A stretch of 64,000 nucleotides of DNA from Cupriavidus sp. 2SB (GTDB lineage: Bacteria > Pseudomonadota > Gammaproteobacteria > Burkholderiales > Burkholderiaceae), in the NCBI RefSeq assembly GCF_005503625.1, contig NZ_SCMX01000021.1, positions 1 to 64,000 on the forward strand. The letters are read 5' to 3'. A program made the position numbers and the translations under genes. Under the pieces are notes generated by a model, which saw nothing but the letters and a program-made list of their open reading frames with translations, ran no database searches and had not been told where the DNA came from. This document shows, piece by piece, positions 26,293 to 35,362 of the stretch (within the stretch, counting starts at the first letter, position 1; every line of letters begins with the position of its first letter).

Positions 26293-27186
26293 TTACCGGA
26301 TGGTCAGCGTGCAGACTGCCGACTCCTCCGATCCCGCTGCGATCCATCGCAATCCCTGTCGATGGTCTATGGCATTGGGCAATCCGAGCCACGGCTCGAC
26401 GCAGTAGAAATCCGAATCCTCGCGCTCGGTCCATGTTGTCACCGCATACCAGGGCACCGAGTGTGCCGCGTCGGGCGCGGTGATCTCGATCGTGCGGGCA
26501 GGGAGCGTCACGGTGACTTCGCCCGGCGCTTTCAGCACATGGAAGGTGTCCTGCAGCCGGGGATCGTCGAGCGCATAGTCGGCCTCGCCCGGCTCGGCAT
26601 CGGTCAGGCTTCCGTCCTGGCGTTGCCGCATACGTGAGGCAGCCGGCAGCGTAATGTGGCTGCGTGAGCGGTCGCCATGGGGCAGGGCGAAGTAGAAGTG
26701 ATGTCCGGCGTAGTAAGGCAGCGGCCGGGTGCCGGTGTTGGCGGTGCGCAGCGTGACCTCGAGCCCTGCGGCCACCAGTCGGTACGTCACCGTGAAGACG
26801 AATTCGAACGGATAGCCGGCCCGCGTGGCATCGGAGGAGGCCAGTGACAGACTCACTGCATCGTCCGAAATGTCCGAGATCAGGAAGGACAGGTCGCGTG
26901 CGAAGCCGTGCTGGGGCAGGGCGTGGACCACGCTTTCCTCGTCTTGCCACTTGCCCACCTCGCCGTCCACGAAATGCCGGCCGATGAACGGAAACAGAAG
27001 TGGATTGCCGCCGCGCACCTTTGACAGACGCGACCAGTCGGCTGACGCCGGCCAGTACAGGATGTCCTCGCCCCGGTGGACCCAGCGCACCAGCCGCCCG
27101 CCATGTTCGGGAGCCAGTAGCAGATAGTCATCGTTCTGACCGATCTTGAGCAGATCCTGGTCCTGAAAGCGCTGTGTCGTGGTCAT
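26293..27186 (-). CDS. Aldose 1-epimerase family protein
   Basis: 297-aa galactose-mutarotase-like beta-sandwich protein, expected to interconvert anomers of an aldose or hexose-phosphate. Recognisable pieces are APEHGGRLVRWVHRGEDILYWP, GGNPLLFPFIGRH, the first catalytic His in LPQHGFARD, the second in YYAGHHFYFAL, and a C-terminal FYCVEPWLGLPNAI with the likely catalytic Glu. ATG 27186 starts MTTTQRFQ; an in-frame ATG at 27207 is possible, and neither has a clear Shine-Dalgarno. The much longer open frame upstream overlaps the divergent GST gene and is rejected. Confidence 0.82.
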   Translation of the reverse strand: MTTTQRFQDQDLLKIGQNDDYLLLAPEHGGRLVRWVHRGEDILYWPASADWSRLSKVRGGNPLLFPFIGRHFVDGEVGKWQDEESVVHALPQHGFARDLSFLISDISDDAVSLSLASSDATRAGYPFEFVFTVTYRLVAAGLEVTLRTANTGTRPLPYYAGHHFYFALPHGDRSRSHITLPAASRMRQRQDGSLTDAEPGEADYALDDPRLQDTFHVLKAPGEVTVTLPARTIEITAPDAAHSVPWYAVTTWTEREDSDFYCVEPWLGLPNAIDHRQGLRWIAAGSEESAVCTLTIR

Positions 27187-27415
27187 CGTGGCGAGGGTAT
27201 CGGGCATGGACGTTGGGAGGCCACAGCGTAGCGCAAGTTGGCATGGCGCTTGCGAACTTGCGATGACGTGCGAGCCGGATGTGCCGGACGCGCCGCGATG
27301 CACCTTGAAGGTGCGCCGCGCGGCGCAAACTGGCGAAATGCGGCGTCGCCACCGATACTGCAAGCGAACGACTCCATCCAAACATTGCGCCCGCCACTGG
27401 CGGAGGGAGGCACGT

Positions 27416-28072
27416 GTGGCCGAGACGACCCTGACCATCAGCAGCAAGACTTACTCCTCGTGGTCGTTGCGCGGCTGGCTTCTGACGCGCTTTGCGGGAC
27501 TCGAATTCCGGGAGGTGCTCGTGCCGCCTGACGATCCCGCAGTGCGCGCGGAAATCCTGTTGCTCTCGCCCTCTTTCCTGGTGCCTTGCCTGCGTCATGA
27601 AGGCGTGACCGTCTGGGATACGCTCGCTATCGGCGAGTATCTCAACGAGATCCGGCCGCAGGCCGGCTTGCTGCCAGCCGATCTGGTGGCGCGTGCGCAC
27701 TGCCGCGCCATCTGTGGCGAGATGCATTCCGGCTTCGCCGCCATGCGGGCGGCCTTGCCAATGAACCTGAAAGGACATTTCCCGGGCCTCAAGGTGTGGT
27801 CCCGTGCGCAGGCCGACATCGACCGGATCGCCACGATCTGGCGCGATTGCCTGGATCGTTACGGCGGCCCTTACCTGTTCGGCGCGCACCGCACGATGGC
27901 CGATGCGATGTATGCGCCCGTGGTTACGCGCTTCATCACCTACGGCGTGAAGCTCGATCCGCAGTTGATGGACTTCTGCAAGACCATCCTCGCCATTCCC
28001 GAGTTGCAGGAATGGATTCGCGCGGCGCGCGACGAGCGCGACGAGATCAACGAACTCGATGTCGATGCCTGA
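27416..28072 (+). CDS. Glutathione S-transferase family protein
   Basis: 218-aa cytosolic GST. The thioredoxin-like N-domain shows TISSKTYSSWSLRGWLLTRFAG with a likely catalytic Ser, the cis-Pro region SFLVPCLRHEG, and the glutathione gamma-Glu-binding motif DTLAIGEYLNE. The C-domain is all helical with GPYLFGAHRTMADAMYAPV. GTG at 27416 is selected because GGAGGGAGG precedes it by 5 bases and the fold begins there; the longer upstream frame is Arg/Cys-rich and overlaps the divergent epimerase. The substrate is unknown. Confidence 0.85.
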   Translation: MAETTLTISSKTYSSWSLRGWLLTRFAGLEFREVLVPPDDPAVRAEILLLSPSFLVPCLRHEGVTVWDTLAIGEYLNEIRPQAGLLPADLVARAHCRAICGEMHSGFAAMRAALPMNLKGHFPGLKVWSRAQADIDRIATIWRDCLDRYGGPYLFGAHRTMADAMYAPVVTRFITYGVKLDPQLMDFCKTILAIPELQEWIRAARDERDEINELDVDA

Positions 28073-28108
28073 GCGGCGTGCGTAATCGTCCCCTTCATCG
28101 CGCACGTC

Positions 28109-30118
28109 TCAGGCCACGCGTGACTGACGCGCCAGATAGCTGGTGGCGTAGGCGAAGTACCAGTCCAGGCAGCCTGGGTTGGCCATGGCATCGGGATTGG
28201 CAATCTTGTCCGGTGCATGGCCCAGCAACAGCTTCTTGATCGGCACCTCCATCTTCTTGCCCGAGAGCGTGCGTGGCACGCCGGGCACCTGCACGATCTC
28301 GTTGGGCACGTGGCGCGAAGAAAGCCCCGAGCGAATGCGTGCGCGCATCGTGTCACGCAGTGCCTCGTCCAGTTGCAGGCCCTCTCGCAACACCACGAAC
28401 AGCGGCATATAGGATTCGCGGCCAAGGTATTCGAGATCGACCACCATGCTGTCGAGCACTTCAGGCAGTTCTTCCACCACGCGATACAACTCGCTCGTGC
28501 CCATGCGGATGCCGTGCCGGTTGATCGTGGCATCCGAGCGGCCGTAGATGACCGCACCGCCGCGTGGCGTGATGCGTATCCAGTCTCCGTGGCGCCACGC
28601 GTGGGGATACACGTCGAAATAGCTGTCGCGATAGCGCTTGCCGTCAGCGTCGCCCCAAAGGAACAGCGGCATCGACGGCATTGGCTCGGTGCAGACCAGT
28701 TCGCCCACTTCGTCGATCAGCGCGTGGCCGCTATCGTCGAATGCCTCCACCTTGGCGCCGAGGCATCGGCATTGCATTTCGCCCGCATGCACGGGGAGCA
28801 GCGGACAGCCTGCGACGAACGAGCCAGCGAAGTCGGTGCCACCCGACATCGGCGCGAGCCATACATCGTGTCGCACGTGTTCGTAGATCCACGCATAGGC
28901 TTCCTCGGGCAACGGCGAACCGGTGGAGCCGATGCCGCGCAGGCGGGACACATCCGCGATCTGCGCCGGCTCCACGCCGGCCTTCATCGCATTGGTGAAG
29001 AATGCGGCGCCGGCGCCGAACATCGTGACCTTTGCCTCGTCGACGAAGCGCCAGAGCACACCGGCATCCGGCCAGGCAGGGTTGCCGTCGTAAATCGCAA
29101 TCGTGGTGCCCAGTAGCAACCCGGCGATCTGCGCGTTCCACATGATCCAGCCGCTGCTGCTGTACCAGTGGAAGACATCGTCGCGGCCCAGGTTGTTGTG
29201 GAAGGCCATGAGCTTGAGTTGCTCGATCACGATGCCGCCGTGGCCATGCACGATTGGCTTCGGCATACCCGTGGTGCCCGAGGAATAGACGATCCACAGC
29301 GGATGGTCGAACGGCACAGGCTCCATGCGCAGCGGCACGTCATGTGCCAGTACATCGGCCCATGCATGCCGACGCACGCGTGCATCGATCTTGATGTCGG
29401 CATCAGTGTCGCCTGACGGCACGATGACGACATCGGTCAGCGAGGGCAGGGCGGCCACCAGATCGGCAATGACTGGTGCCCGGTCGTAAGCCTTGCCGCC
29501 GTAGCGATAGCCATCCACGGCGATCAGCACCTTGGGTTCGATCTGGCGGAATCGATCGATGACTGCCACTTGCCCCATGTCCGGCGCACATCCGGACCAC
29601 ACCGCTCCAAGGCTGGCCGTGGCGAGGAATGCAATGACCGTGGCCGGGATGTTGGGGAGATAGCCAGCCACGCGGTCGCCACGTGCCACGCCCATCTCGC
29701 GCAAGGCGTGCGCCATGGAAGCCACCCGACGTTCGAGATCACCCCAGGTGATGTCGGCCAGCGGCAGGCTCTCGCCAGCGTGACGAATGGCCGTGCGCTG
29801 CGCGGCATCCTGCTCGCGGGCGTGGCGAAAGACCTGTTGCACGTAGTTCAGCGTGGCGCCCTCGAACCATCGCGCGCCCGGCATGGTGCGCTCGGACAGT
29901 ACCGAGGCAGGCGGCGTGTCGAAGCGGACATCGAAGTAATCGACGATGGACTGCCAGAACGCTTCGATCTCGGTGACGGACCACTGCCAGAGGCTGCCGT
30001 AGTCCGGGAAATCGAGCCCGCGCTCGCGGCGCAGCCAGTCCATGTAGGCGGCCAGCTGGCTCGCCTGGGCGAACGCCGGCGAAGGCGTCCACATCAGCTT
30101 CCCTGCTTCGAGGGTCAT
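28109..30118 (-). CDS. Acetoacetyl-CoA synthetase (acetoacetate-CoA ligase)
   Basis: 669-aa adenylate-forming enzyme activating acetoacetate (from PHB or ketone metabolism) to acetoacetyl-CoA. The N-terminal ACAS_N region reads WSVTEIEAFWQSIVDYFDV and is followed by the AMP-binding domain with YSSGTTGMPKPIVHGHGG (about 273), SSSGWIMWN, GSTGSPLPEEAY, and the hinge YGRSDATINRHGIRMGTSELY. The C-terminal catalytic Lys lies in GKKMEVPIKKLLLG. Length and the GWIMWN segment fit acetoacetyl-CoA rather than acetyl-CoA synthetase. GGAGGAG precedes the ATG. Convergent with the GST gene. Confidence 0.92.
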   Translation of the reverse strand: MTLEAGKLMWTPSPAFAQASQLAAYMDWLRRERGLDFPDYGSLWQWSVTEIEAFWQSIVDYFDVRFDTPPASVLSERTMPGARWFEGATLNYVQQVFRHAREQDAAQRTAIRHAGESLPLADITWGDLERRVASMAHALREMGVARGDRVAGYLPNIPATVIAFLATASLGAVWSGCAPDMGQVAVIDRFRQIEPKVLIAVDGYRYGGKAYDRAPVIADLVAALPSLTDVVIVPSGDTDADIKIDARVRRHAWADVLAHDVPLRMEPVPFDHPLWIVYSSGTTGMPKPIVHGHGGIVIEQLKLMAFHNNLGRDDVFHWYSSSGWIMWNAQIAGLLLGTTIAIYDGNPAWPDAGVLWRFVDEAKVTMFGAGAAFFTNAMKAGVEPAQIADVSRLRGIGSTGSPLPEEAYAWIYEHVRHDVWLAPMSGGTDFAGSFVAGCPLLPVHAGEMQCRCLGAKVEAFDDSGHALIDEVGELVCTEPMPSMPLFLWGDADGKRYRDSYFDVYPHAWRHGDWIRITPRGGAVIYGRSDATINRHGIRMGTSELYRVVEELPEVLDSMVVDLEYLGRESYMPLFVVLREGLQLDEALRDTMRARIRSGLSSRHVPNEIVQVPGVPRTLSGKKMEVPIKKLLLGHAPDKIANPDAMANPGCLDWYFAYATSYLARQSRVA

Positions 30119-30223
30119 GTTGTCTCCTCCGAGGCCCGTCTGACGCGGGCCATGAGAGTGATGGCGTGATGGATGGTCGACAGATGATAGCCGACCGTCC
30201 TCCAGCCTGCCGGCCTCGGCCTC

Positions 30224-31741
30224 CTACCGGCCGGCTTCGAACAGCGTGCCCCAGATCTCGTCGACGCGCGTCTTGATGGCCGGATCCATCTTGATCGGCG
30301 TACCCCACTCGCGTGTGGTCTCGCCGGGCCATTTGTCGGTGGCGTCAATGCCCATCTTCGAGCCCAGGCCCGAGACCGGCGAAGCAAAGTCGAGATAGTC
30401 GATGGGGGTGTTGTCGACCATCACGGTGTCGCGGGTCGGGTCCACGCGCGTGGTGATGGCCCAGATCACTTCCTTCCAGTCGCGGGCGTCGATATCGTCG
30501 TCCACCACGATGATGAACTTCGTATACATGAACTGCCGCAGGAAGCTCCAGACGCCAAACATCACGCGCTTGGCGTGCCCGGCGTACTGCTTCTTCATGC
30601 GGACCACCGCCATGCGGTAGCTGCACCCCTCGGGCGGCAGGTAAAAGTCAGTAATTTCGGGGAACTGCTTCTGCAGCAGCGGCACGAAGACCTCGTTCAG
30701 CGCCACGCCCAGCACGGCCGGTTCATCGGGCGGCTTGCCGGTGTAGGTGGAGTGGTAGATCGGATCACGGCGCATGCTTATGCGGTCGATCGTAAAGACC
30801 GGGAACCAGTCCTGCTCGTTGTAGTAACCGGTGTGGTCGCCATAGGGTCCTTCCAGCGCATGCTCGTAGCCCGAAGGGTGTTCGGGGTCCGGCTGGATAT
30901 GGCCCTCCAGTACGAACTCCGCCGAAGCCGGCACGGAAAGCTCCGACAGGCTGGGCGTGATGCATCCCGCCAGCGCCGTGCGGCTGCCGCGCAACAGGCC
31001 CGCAAACTGGTATTCCGAGAGCGTGTCGGGTACCGGCGTCACCGCGCCGAGGATCGTGGCGGGATCGGCGCCCAGCGCCACGGCGATCGGGAAGGGCTTG
31101 CCCGGATTGGCCAGTGCGTGCTCCCGGAAGTCGAGTGCGCCGCCCCGATGCGCGAGCCAGCGCATGATGACCTTGTTGCGGCCGATGACCTGCTGGCGAT
31201 AGATGCCGAGGTTCTGGCGCTTCTTGTGCGGCCCCTTGGTGATGACCAATCCCCAGGTGATCAACGGCGCCGCATCGCCCGGCCAACAGGTCTGGATCGG
31301 CAGCCGAGCCAGATCCACATCGTTGCCTTCCCAGACTACTTCCTGGCACGCCGGGCTGCTGACCCGCTTGGGTGCCATGTCCCAGACGGACTTGACCAGT
31401 GTGAACAGCTTGCCGGCTTCGCGCAGTCCCCGCGGTGGTTCCGGCTCCTTGAGCGCGGATAGCACGTGCCCGATATCGCGCAGATCCGACAGCGACGATG
31501 CGCCCATGCCGAGCGCCACTCTTTGTGTCGTCCCGAACAGATTTGCCAGCACTGGCACTTTATAAATATCGCCATCGTCGCGTCGCGGCTGTTCGAACAG
31601 CATGGCCGGCCCCTCGGCGCGCAGGACGCGATCGCAGATCTCGGTCATCTCGAGGTTGGGCGACACCGGCACGTGGACGCGCTTGAGGTCTCCGCGCTGT
31701 TCCAGTTGTCCGATGAAGTCGCGTAAGTCTTTGTATTGCAT
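30224..31741 (-). CDS. ubiD: 4-hydroxy-3-polyprenylbenzoate decarboxylase
   Basis: 505-aa prenylated-FMN-dependent decarboxylase of ubiquinone biosynthesis. The family start [22 protein letters not shown], the cofactor/metal site [26 protein letters not shown] (about 175, given here in part) and the [11 protein letters not shown] segment are present, with the length typical for UbiD. It needs prFMN from a UbiX not in this window. It is transcribed away from the 6S RNA/transglycosylase region. A GC-rich hairpin without T-tract follows the stop. Confidence 0.95.
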   Translation of the reverse strand: MQYKDLRDFIGQLEQRGDLKRVHVPVSPNLEMTEICDRVLRAEGPAMLFEQPRRDDGDIYKVPVLANLFGTTQRVALGMGASSLSDLRDIGHVLSALKEPEPPRGLREAGKLFTLVKSVWDMAPKRVSSPACQEVVWEGNDVDLARLPIQTCWPGDAAPLITWGLVITKGPHKKRQNLGIYRQQVIGRNKVIMRWLAHRGGALDFREHALANPGKPFPIAVALGADPATILGAVTPVPDTLSEYQFAGLLRGSRTALAGCITPSLSELSVPASAEFVLEGHIQPDPEHPSGYEHALEGPYGDHTGYYNEQDWFPVFTIDRISMRRDPIYHSTYTGKPPDEPAVLGVALNEVFVPLLQKQFPEITDFYLPPEGCSYRMAVVRMKKQYAGHAKRVMFGVWSFLRQFMYTKFIIVVDDDIDARDWKEVIWAITTRVDPTRDTVMVDNTPIDYLDFASPVSGLGSKMGIDATDKWPGETTREWGTPIKMDPAIKTRVDEIWGTLFEAGR

Positions 31742-32007
31742 GGTGAAATCCGGTCAGAATGTGGCGCCGCGCCAATCTCCGGCGAGTCGTCGCGGTGTGT
31801 GTGACGATACACATGACCCCTCATCGGCGCAAAAAAATCGTGGCAGTCCAAGCATCAAATTGTAAAGAAATTACGAATTGGCCCGAAGGGGTGGCGGCAC
31901 GCGAGACTAGGCAGGGTATGCGTTTCGAGGTTCTTGGACCCCATATAAGTGTCGTAAAAAGCCTAGTTACAAATAGCTAAAAGTAGTAGGTTTTTGATTC
32001 ATTATTC
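31742..32007. other. Gap between ubiD and the 6S RNA promoter
   Basis: This 266-base divergent gap is AT-richer than its surroundings from about 31830. It should contain the ubiD promoter on the minus strand, but I cannot identify a convincing one, and I see no coding sequence or hairpin of note. Confidence 0.4.
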
Positions 32008-32036
32008 TTGACGGGTTATAAAAGCGTTCCTACAAT
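32008..32036 (+). promoter_or_regulatory. Strong sigma70-type promoter
   Basis: TTGACG (32008-32013), a 17-base spacer and TACAAT (32031-32036) form the best promoter in the window. Transcription should start near 32043, at the 5' end of the candidate 6S RNA. Confidence 0.85.
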
Positions 32037-32042
32037 CCGGTC

Positions 32043-32228
32043 TGCTCTGTGGGGTGTTGCGCTGCACCATGGCTTCCCTGTCTCTGTCAAGAGGCGGAAA
32101 CGAAAAAAGCAGCGTCGATACTTCCACACTGATCGTCACCACGGATTCCCGGGAGGAGTCCGGTGCGGTCCCCTGGCGGGATGCCAGGTAATAGGAGTTC
32201 TTAGTGGCAGGGTGCAGCTCCCCAGGCT
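32043..32228 (+). ncRNA. ssrS: Probable 6S RNA
   Basis: A transcript of about 185 bases from the promoter above matches 6S RNA in size and shape. The closing stem pairs GGGG (32051-32054) and GCTGCACC (32061-32068) with GGTGCAGC (32211-32218) and CCCC (32220-32223). By eye the 5' arm CTCTG...GTGTTGCGC and the TTCCCTGTCTC region align with the E. coli 6S 5' arm. An interior single-stranded section (about 32070-32110) could be the open-promoter-like bubble, and two hairpins fill the terminal part (CGGATTC/GAGTCCG at 32142-32163 and CCTGGC/GCCAGG at 32172-32188). 6S RNA binds sigma70 RNA polymerase and inhibits it in stationary phase. The 3' end is estimated. Confidence 0.7.
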
Positions 32229-32384
32229 TGTATCCTGCTTCCCGTTGGGCGCATGGGGAGCGCCCGCCAACAGATGCTTGGACACCCCTGCTAGGTGGTC
32301 GCAGCATCCTTACTTGAGTACGTTGAGATCGGGCACGCGCAGCAAGTCTGGGCGCGCGCAACGGGGCAGCGGATGGAGGTAAGT
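32229..32384 (+). other. Leader between 6S RNA and the transglycosylase gene
   Basis: Contains a strong hairpin (GTTGGGCGC...GCGCCCGCCAAC, about 32244-32271) without a T-tract, so read-through from the 6S promoter into the downstream gene is possible. ACACCCC at 32282-32288 is complementary to GGGGTGT in the 6S 5' arm. No other promoter is obvious. Confidence 0.4.
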
Positions 32385-33452
32385 ATGAGCGGTTGGAAAA
32401 CCCTTCATCTTCCCGGCATCGGGCGGGCATTGCAGGTCCGCGTCAGACAGCCGGTACCCGGTGTGAGCCGCGCACTCCAAGTGCGACTGGCTCATCCGGT
32501 GGCAGGTCGCGCCTTGTTGCGCGGCGGCCGTACGACCTTGAAGTACACCCTGAATGCACTCGGGGTGCTGTCCGTGGCCGCAGCGGTCACGCTCACGCTC
32601 AGCCCGCAGTGGCGGACGTCCCTTGCCGGTGCGCTGGCGGGAACCGAAGCGCCTGCCGTGCTGGTCGATGCTGCCGTCAGCAACGCCGTGGCCGAAGAGG
32701 CCAGCCTTGTTGGCGCGGCCGTGCCCGCCGTGTCGGCGGATGTGGCGGCAGCGCGTCTGCTGGCTACTGTGTCGACGTCGGGCAAGGGTCTGCCGACCGT
32801 GTCGGGCGTGGACGAGTGGAGCCACACGCCGGCCGGCAAGGTGCCGTCCGTGGCCCATCTGGCCGCACAGATTCCGGTGCAGCGGGTGGCGATGGATGCG
32901 CGCTATACCAGTGCGCTGGGTTCTGCGCGTGAACAGGCTGCCGTGGCCGACTACATCGCCCGCAAGTACCGCGTGGCGACGCAGGCGACGGCACAACTGG
33001 TCAAGGCTGCATACATGACGGGCCGCGAGGTCGGTATCGACCCGCTGCTGATCCTGGGCGTGATCGCCATCGAGTCGAGCTTCAATCCGTACGCCGAGAG
33101 CGGCGTCGGTGCGCAGGGCTTGATGCAGGTGATGACCAAGGTGCATTCGGACAAGTACGAAGCAGTGGGCGGCGTGGCCGCGGCGCTGAATCCGTATGCC
33201 AACATCAAGATCGGTGCGCTGGTGCTCAAGGACTGCATCGCCCGCGCCGGTACGATCGAAGGCGGCCTGAAGTACTACGTGGGCGCCACGACACAGACCG
33301 ATGGCGGCTACGGCGCCAAGGTGCTGGCCGAACGCGGACGCCTGCGTGCGCTGCTGGGCCTCACCGGCACGGAAACCATCAAGGCTCCGGTGGACCGTCA
33401 CCAGAACGGCGAGAAGCTGGAAGCTGCAAGCGGTACCGCGCAGGCGGCTTGA
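32385..33452 (+). CDS. Lytic transglycosylase, SLT (Slt70-like) domain
   Basis: 355-aa membrane-anchored muramidase cleaving peptidoglycan to 1,6-anhydro products. A membrane segment at about 53-72 anchors it with the C-terminus in the periplasm. The catalytic SLT domain starts near 205 with the motif IAIESSFNPYAES (catalytic Glu230) and GAQGLMQVM. Preceding it is an Ala/Val-rich linker. The N-terminal cytoplasmic part carries a 16-residue near-repeat (GRALQVRVRQPVPG then SRALQVRLAHPVAG). ATG 32385 has GGAGG five bases upstream. A strong terminator follows. Confidence 0.9.
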   Translation: MSGWKTLHLPGIGRALQVRVRQPVPGVSRALQVRLAHPVAGRALLRGGRTTLKYTLNALGVLSVAAAVTLTLSPQWRTSLAGALAGTEAPAVLVDAAVSNAVAEEASLVGAAVPAVSADVAAARLLATVSTSGKGLPTVSGVDEWSHTPAGKVPSVAHLAAQIPVQRVAMDARYTSALGSAREQAAVADYIARKYRVATQATAQLVKAAYMTGREVGIDPLLILGVIAIESSFNPYAESGVGAQGLMQVMTKVHSDKYEAVGGVAAALNPYANIKIGALVLKDCIARAGTIEGGLKYYVGATTQTDGGYGAKVLAERGRLRALLGLTGTETIKAPVDRHQNGEKLEAASGTAQAA

Positions 33453-33467
33453 ACGTCAACGCTGGTC

Positions 33468-33506
33468 AAACAGAAAGGGCACCCCGAGGGGTGCCCTTTC
33501 TGTTTT
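33468..33506. terminator. Bidirectional Rho-independent terminator
   Basis: A perfect 17-bp stem (33468-33484 with 33489-33505) and a 4-base loop, flanked by an A-run on the left and a T-run on the right, lies between the convergent transglycosylase and aminotransferase genes. Confidence 0.95.
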
Positions 33507-33529
33507 GGTGATAACCGGCTGGCGGTCCT

Positions 33530-34711
33530 TCAGCGCAGGAAGTGATGCATCCGGTCCATCGCTTCCTCGATATTTGCCATCGAGGTGGCGTACGAGATGC
33601 GGATGTAGTCGCGCGCGGTATGGGGGCCAAAATCGGTGCCCGGTACCATGACCACGCCGGCGTCATGCAGGATGGCCTGTGTCAGCTTGTCCGCGTCGCC
33701 TGCGGCAGGATGGTTGACGTGGCGGCAATCGGCGTAGACATAGAACGCGCCGTCGGGCTTTACCGGCACCCGCAGCCCCAGCGCCTCCAGGGCGGGCAGG
33801 ATCGCGTCGCGGCGGCGATGGAATTCCGCCTTGCGCTCGTCGTAGATGGCTAGCGCCTCCTTCGAGAAGCACGCCACGGCTGCATGCTGTGCCACGGCCG
33901 ATGCGCAGATGAAGAGGTTCTGCGCCACCTTCTCGAACGCCGGCACCAGCGAATCTGGCACCACCAGCCATCCCAGCCGCCAGCCCGTCATGTTGAAGTA
34001 CTTCGAGAAGCTGTTTACGGTCACCACGTTGTCGTCGAGGGACAGTGCCGACACGGGCGGCGCGTCATACGACAGGCCCTGGTAGATCTCGTCGACGATC
34101 GCAAAACCCTGGCGCTTGCGGACTTCGTCCAGAATCGACTTCAGTTCATCGGGCAGGATCGAAGTGCCGGTTGGGTTCGACGGCGTGGCAAGCAGTACGC
34201 CGCGCGTCTTCTCATTCCAGTGCTGCACCACCTGAGCGGCGGTCAGCTGGAAACGCTCGGCCGGGCCGCTCGGGATCATCTTCGCCTGCCCGTCGAAGGC
34301 CGCCACGAAATGCCGGTTGCAGGGGTAGCTCGGGTCAGGCATCAACACTTCGGCGCCGATATCGACCAGCACGGCACAGGCCAGCAGCAGTGCACCCGAG
34401 GCGCCCGCGGTGACGATGACGCGACGCTCCGGGATATCGAGGCCGTATGCCGTCTTGTAGTGGCCCGCAATGGCCTCGCGCAGCGCGTGGATGCCCAGGG
34501 CGCCAGTGTATTGCGTGACGCCACGCCGCATGGCGGCCTCCGCAGCATGTACCACCGGGGCGGCCGCCGTGAAGTCGGGCTCACCGATTCCCATATGGAT
34601 GATGTGCCGTCCGGCACGTTCGAGCTCGGCCGCCTGCTTGGCCAGCTCCATGACGTGGAAGGCTTCGATATTGGCCAGGCGGGACGCGGTGGCGATGTGC
34701 TGGAGGTTCAT
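33530..34711 (-). CDS. PLP-dependent aminotransferase, class I/II
   Basis: 393-aa fold-type-I aminotransferase. Motifs are MGIGEPDFTAAAP, YTGALGIHALREAIA, TPSNPTGTSILP, the PLP Lys in NSFSKYFNMTGWRLGW (Lys237), and a C-terminal IRISYATS with the substrate-carboxylate Arg. It looks like an aspartate/alanine/valine-pyruvate type enzyme, but the amino donor cannot be decided. It lies downstream of nusB behind a terminator (34788-34809), so it probably has its own promoter in the 153-base gap. Confidence 0.88.
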   Translation of the reverse strand: MNLQHIATASRLANIEAFHVMELAKQAAELERAGRHIIHMGIGEPDFTAAAPVVHAAEAAMRRGVTQYTGALGIHALREAIAGHYKTAYGLDIPERRVIVTAGASGALLLACAVLVDIGAEVLMPDPSYPCNRHFVAAFDGQAKMIPSGPAERFQLTAAQVVQHWNEKTRGVLLATPSNPTGTSILPDELKSILDEVRKRQGFAIVDEIYQGLSYDAPPVSALSLDDNVVTVNSFSKYFNMTGWRLGWLVVPDSLVPAFEKVAQNLFICASAVAQHAAVACFSKEALAIYDERKAEFHRRRDAILPALEALGLRVPVKPDGAFYVYADCRHVNHPAAGDADKLTQAILHDAGVVMVPGTDFGPHTARDYIRISYATSMANIEEAMDRMHHFLR

Positions 34712-34787
34712 GGCAGATTAGGCAGGCCGTCGGGAAAGAAACCGGTGCAACATTGGGTGAGTGCGCCTCGACATGATAGTCGGCATG

Positions 34788-34809
34788 AAAAAACCCGCCG
34801 AAGCGGGTG
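34788..34809 (-). terminator. Rho-independent terminator after nusB
   Basis: On the minus strand ACCCGC-TTCG-GCGGGT is followed by a T-run. A tetraloop hairpin of this kind ends the ribBA-ribH-nusB transcript. Confidence 0.92.
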
Positions 34810-34864
34810 TCGTGGTCCAGGCTGGCCGCCGCACGAAGTGGCGCGTCGGCAGTGGGCGCCAGGA

Positions 34865-35362
34865 TCAGCGGCGTGCGGCCACTTCCGGTGCCCGCACCTG
34901 CGCGGCCAGCTTGTCGAGTACGCCGTTGACGTACTTGTAGCCTTCCACGCCGCCGAACGTCTTGGTCAGTTCCACGGCTTCGTTGATCACGACCTTGTAC
35001 GGGATGTCCAGGCAGTGCACGAGCTCGTAGCTGCCCACCAGCAGCGCGGCACGCTCAACTGGCGACAGCTCGTCGACTTTCCGGTCGAGGAACGGCTCGA
35101 ACGCTGCCGTCAGGCGCGCTTCCTCTCGCACGGCGCCGTTCAGCAGGGCGTTGAAGTGTTCGGTGTCCGCCTTGTTGAAGCCCTGCGCGTCATGCAGGTG
35201 CGCCTGGATCGTGCCGATGTCGTTGCGGTTCAGCAGCCATTGGTAGAGCCCTTGCAGCGCCAGCTCGCGCGAACGGCGGCGCGCACTCTTCGGCGGCGCC
35301 TTCGGCTCGGTACGCGGCTTGGCGCCCGACGGCTTATCACCGGTGTCGTTCACATCACTCAT
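34865..35362 (-). CDS. nusB: Transcription antitermination factor NusB
   Basis: 165-aa all-helical RNA-binding protein that, with NusE, NusA and NusG, forms antitermination complexes on rRNA operons. Recognised by [21 protein letters not shown] and [46 protein letters not shown]. The basic N-terminal tail is longer than in E. coli. Start candidates GTG 35371, ATG 35365 and ATG 35362 all overlap the end of ribH; 35362 is chosen. Coupling to ribH is the standard rib-nusB order. Confidence 0.95.
   Translation of the reverse strand: MSDVNDTGDKPSGAKPRTEPKAPPKSARRRSRELALQGLYQWLLNRNDIGTIQAHLHDAQGFNKADTEHFNALLNGAVREEARLTAAFEPFLDRKVDELSPVERAALLVGSYELVHCLDIPYKVVINEAVELTKTFGGVEGYKYVNGVLDKLAAQVRAPEVAARR

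Noticed and set aside
27187..27447. Longer N-terminus of the aldose epimerase and of the divergent GST
   Set aside because: Both long frames overlap each other on opposite strands and give Arg/Cys-rich sequence without fold; the GST has a strong Shine-Dalgarno at the internal GTG.
32043..32228. tmRNA or RNase P RNA as identity of the structured RNA
   Set aside because: No tag-peptide frame or Ala-acceptor end, and no RNase P core sequence of the GAGGAAAGTCC type; size and closing stem fit 6S better.
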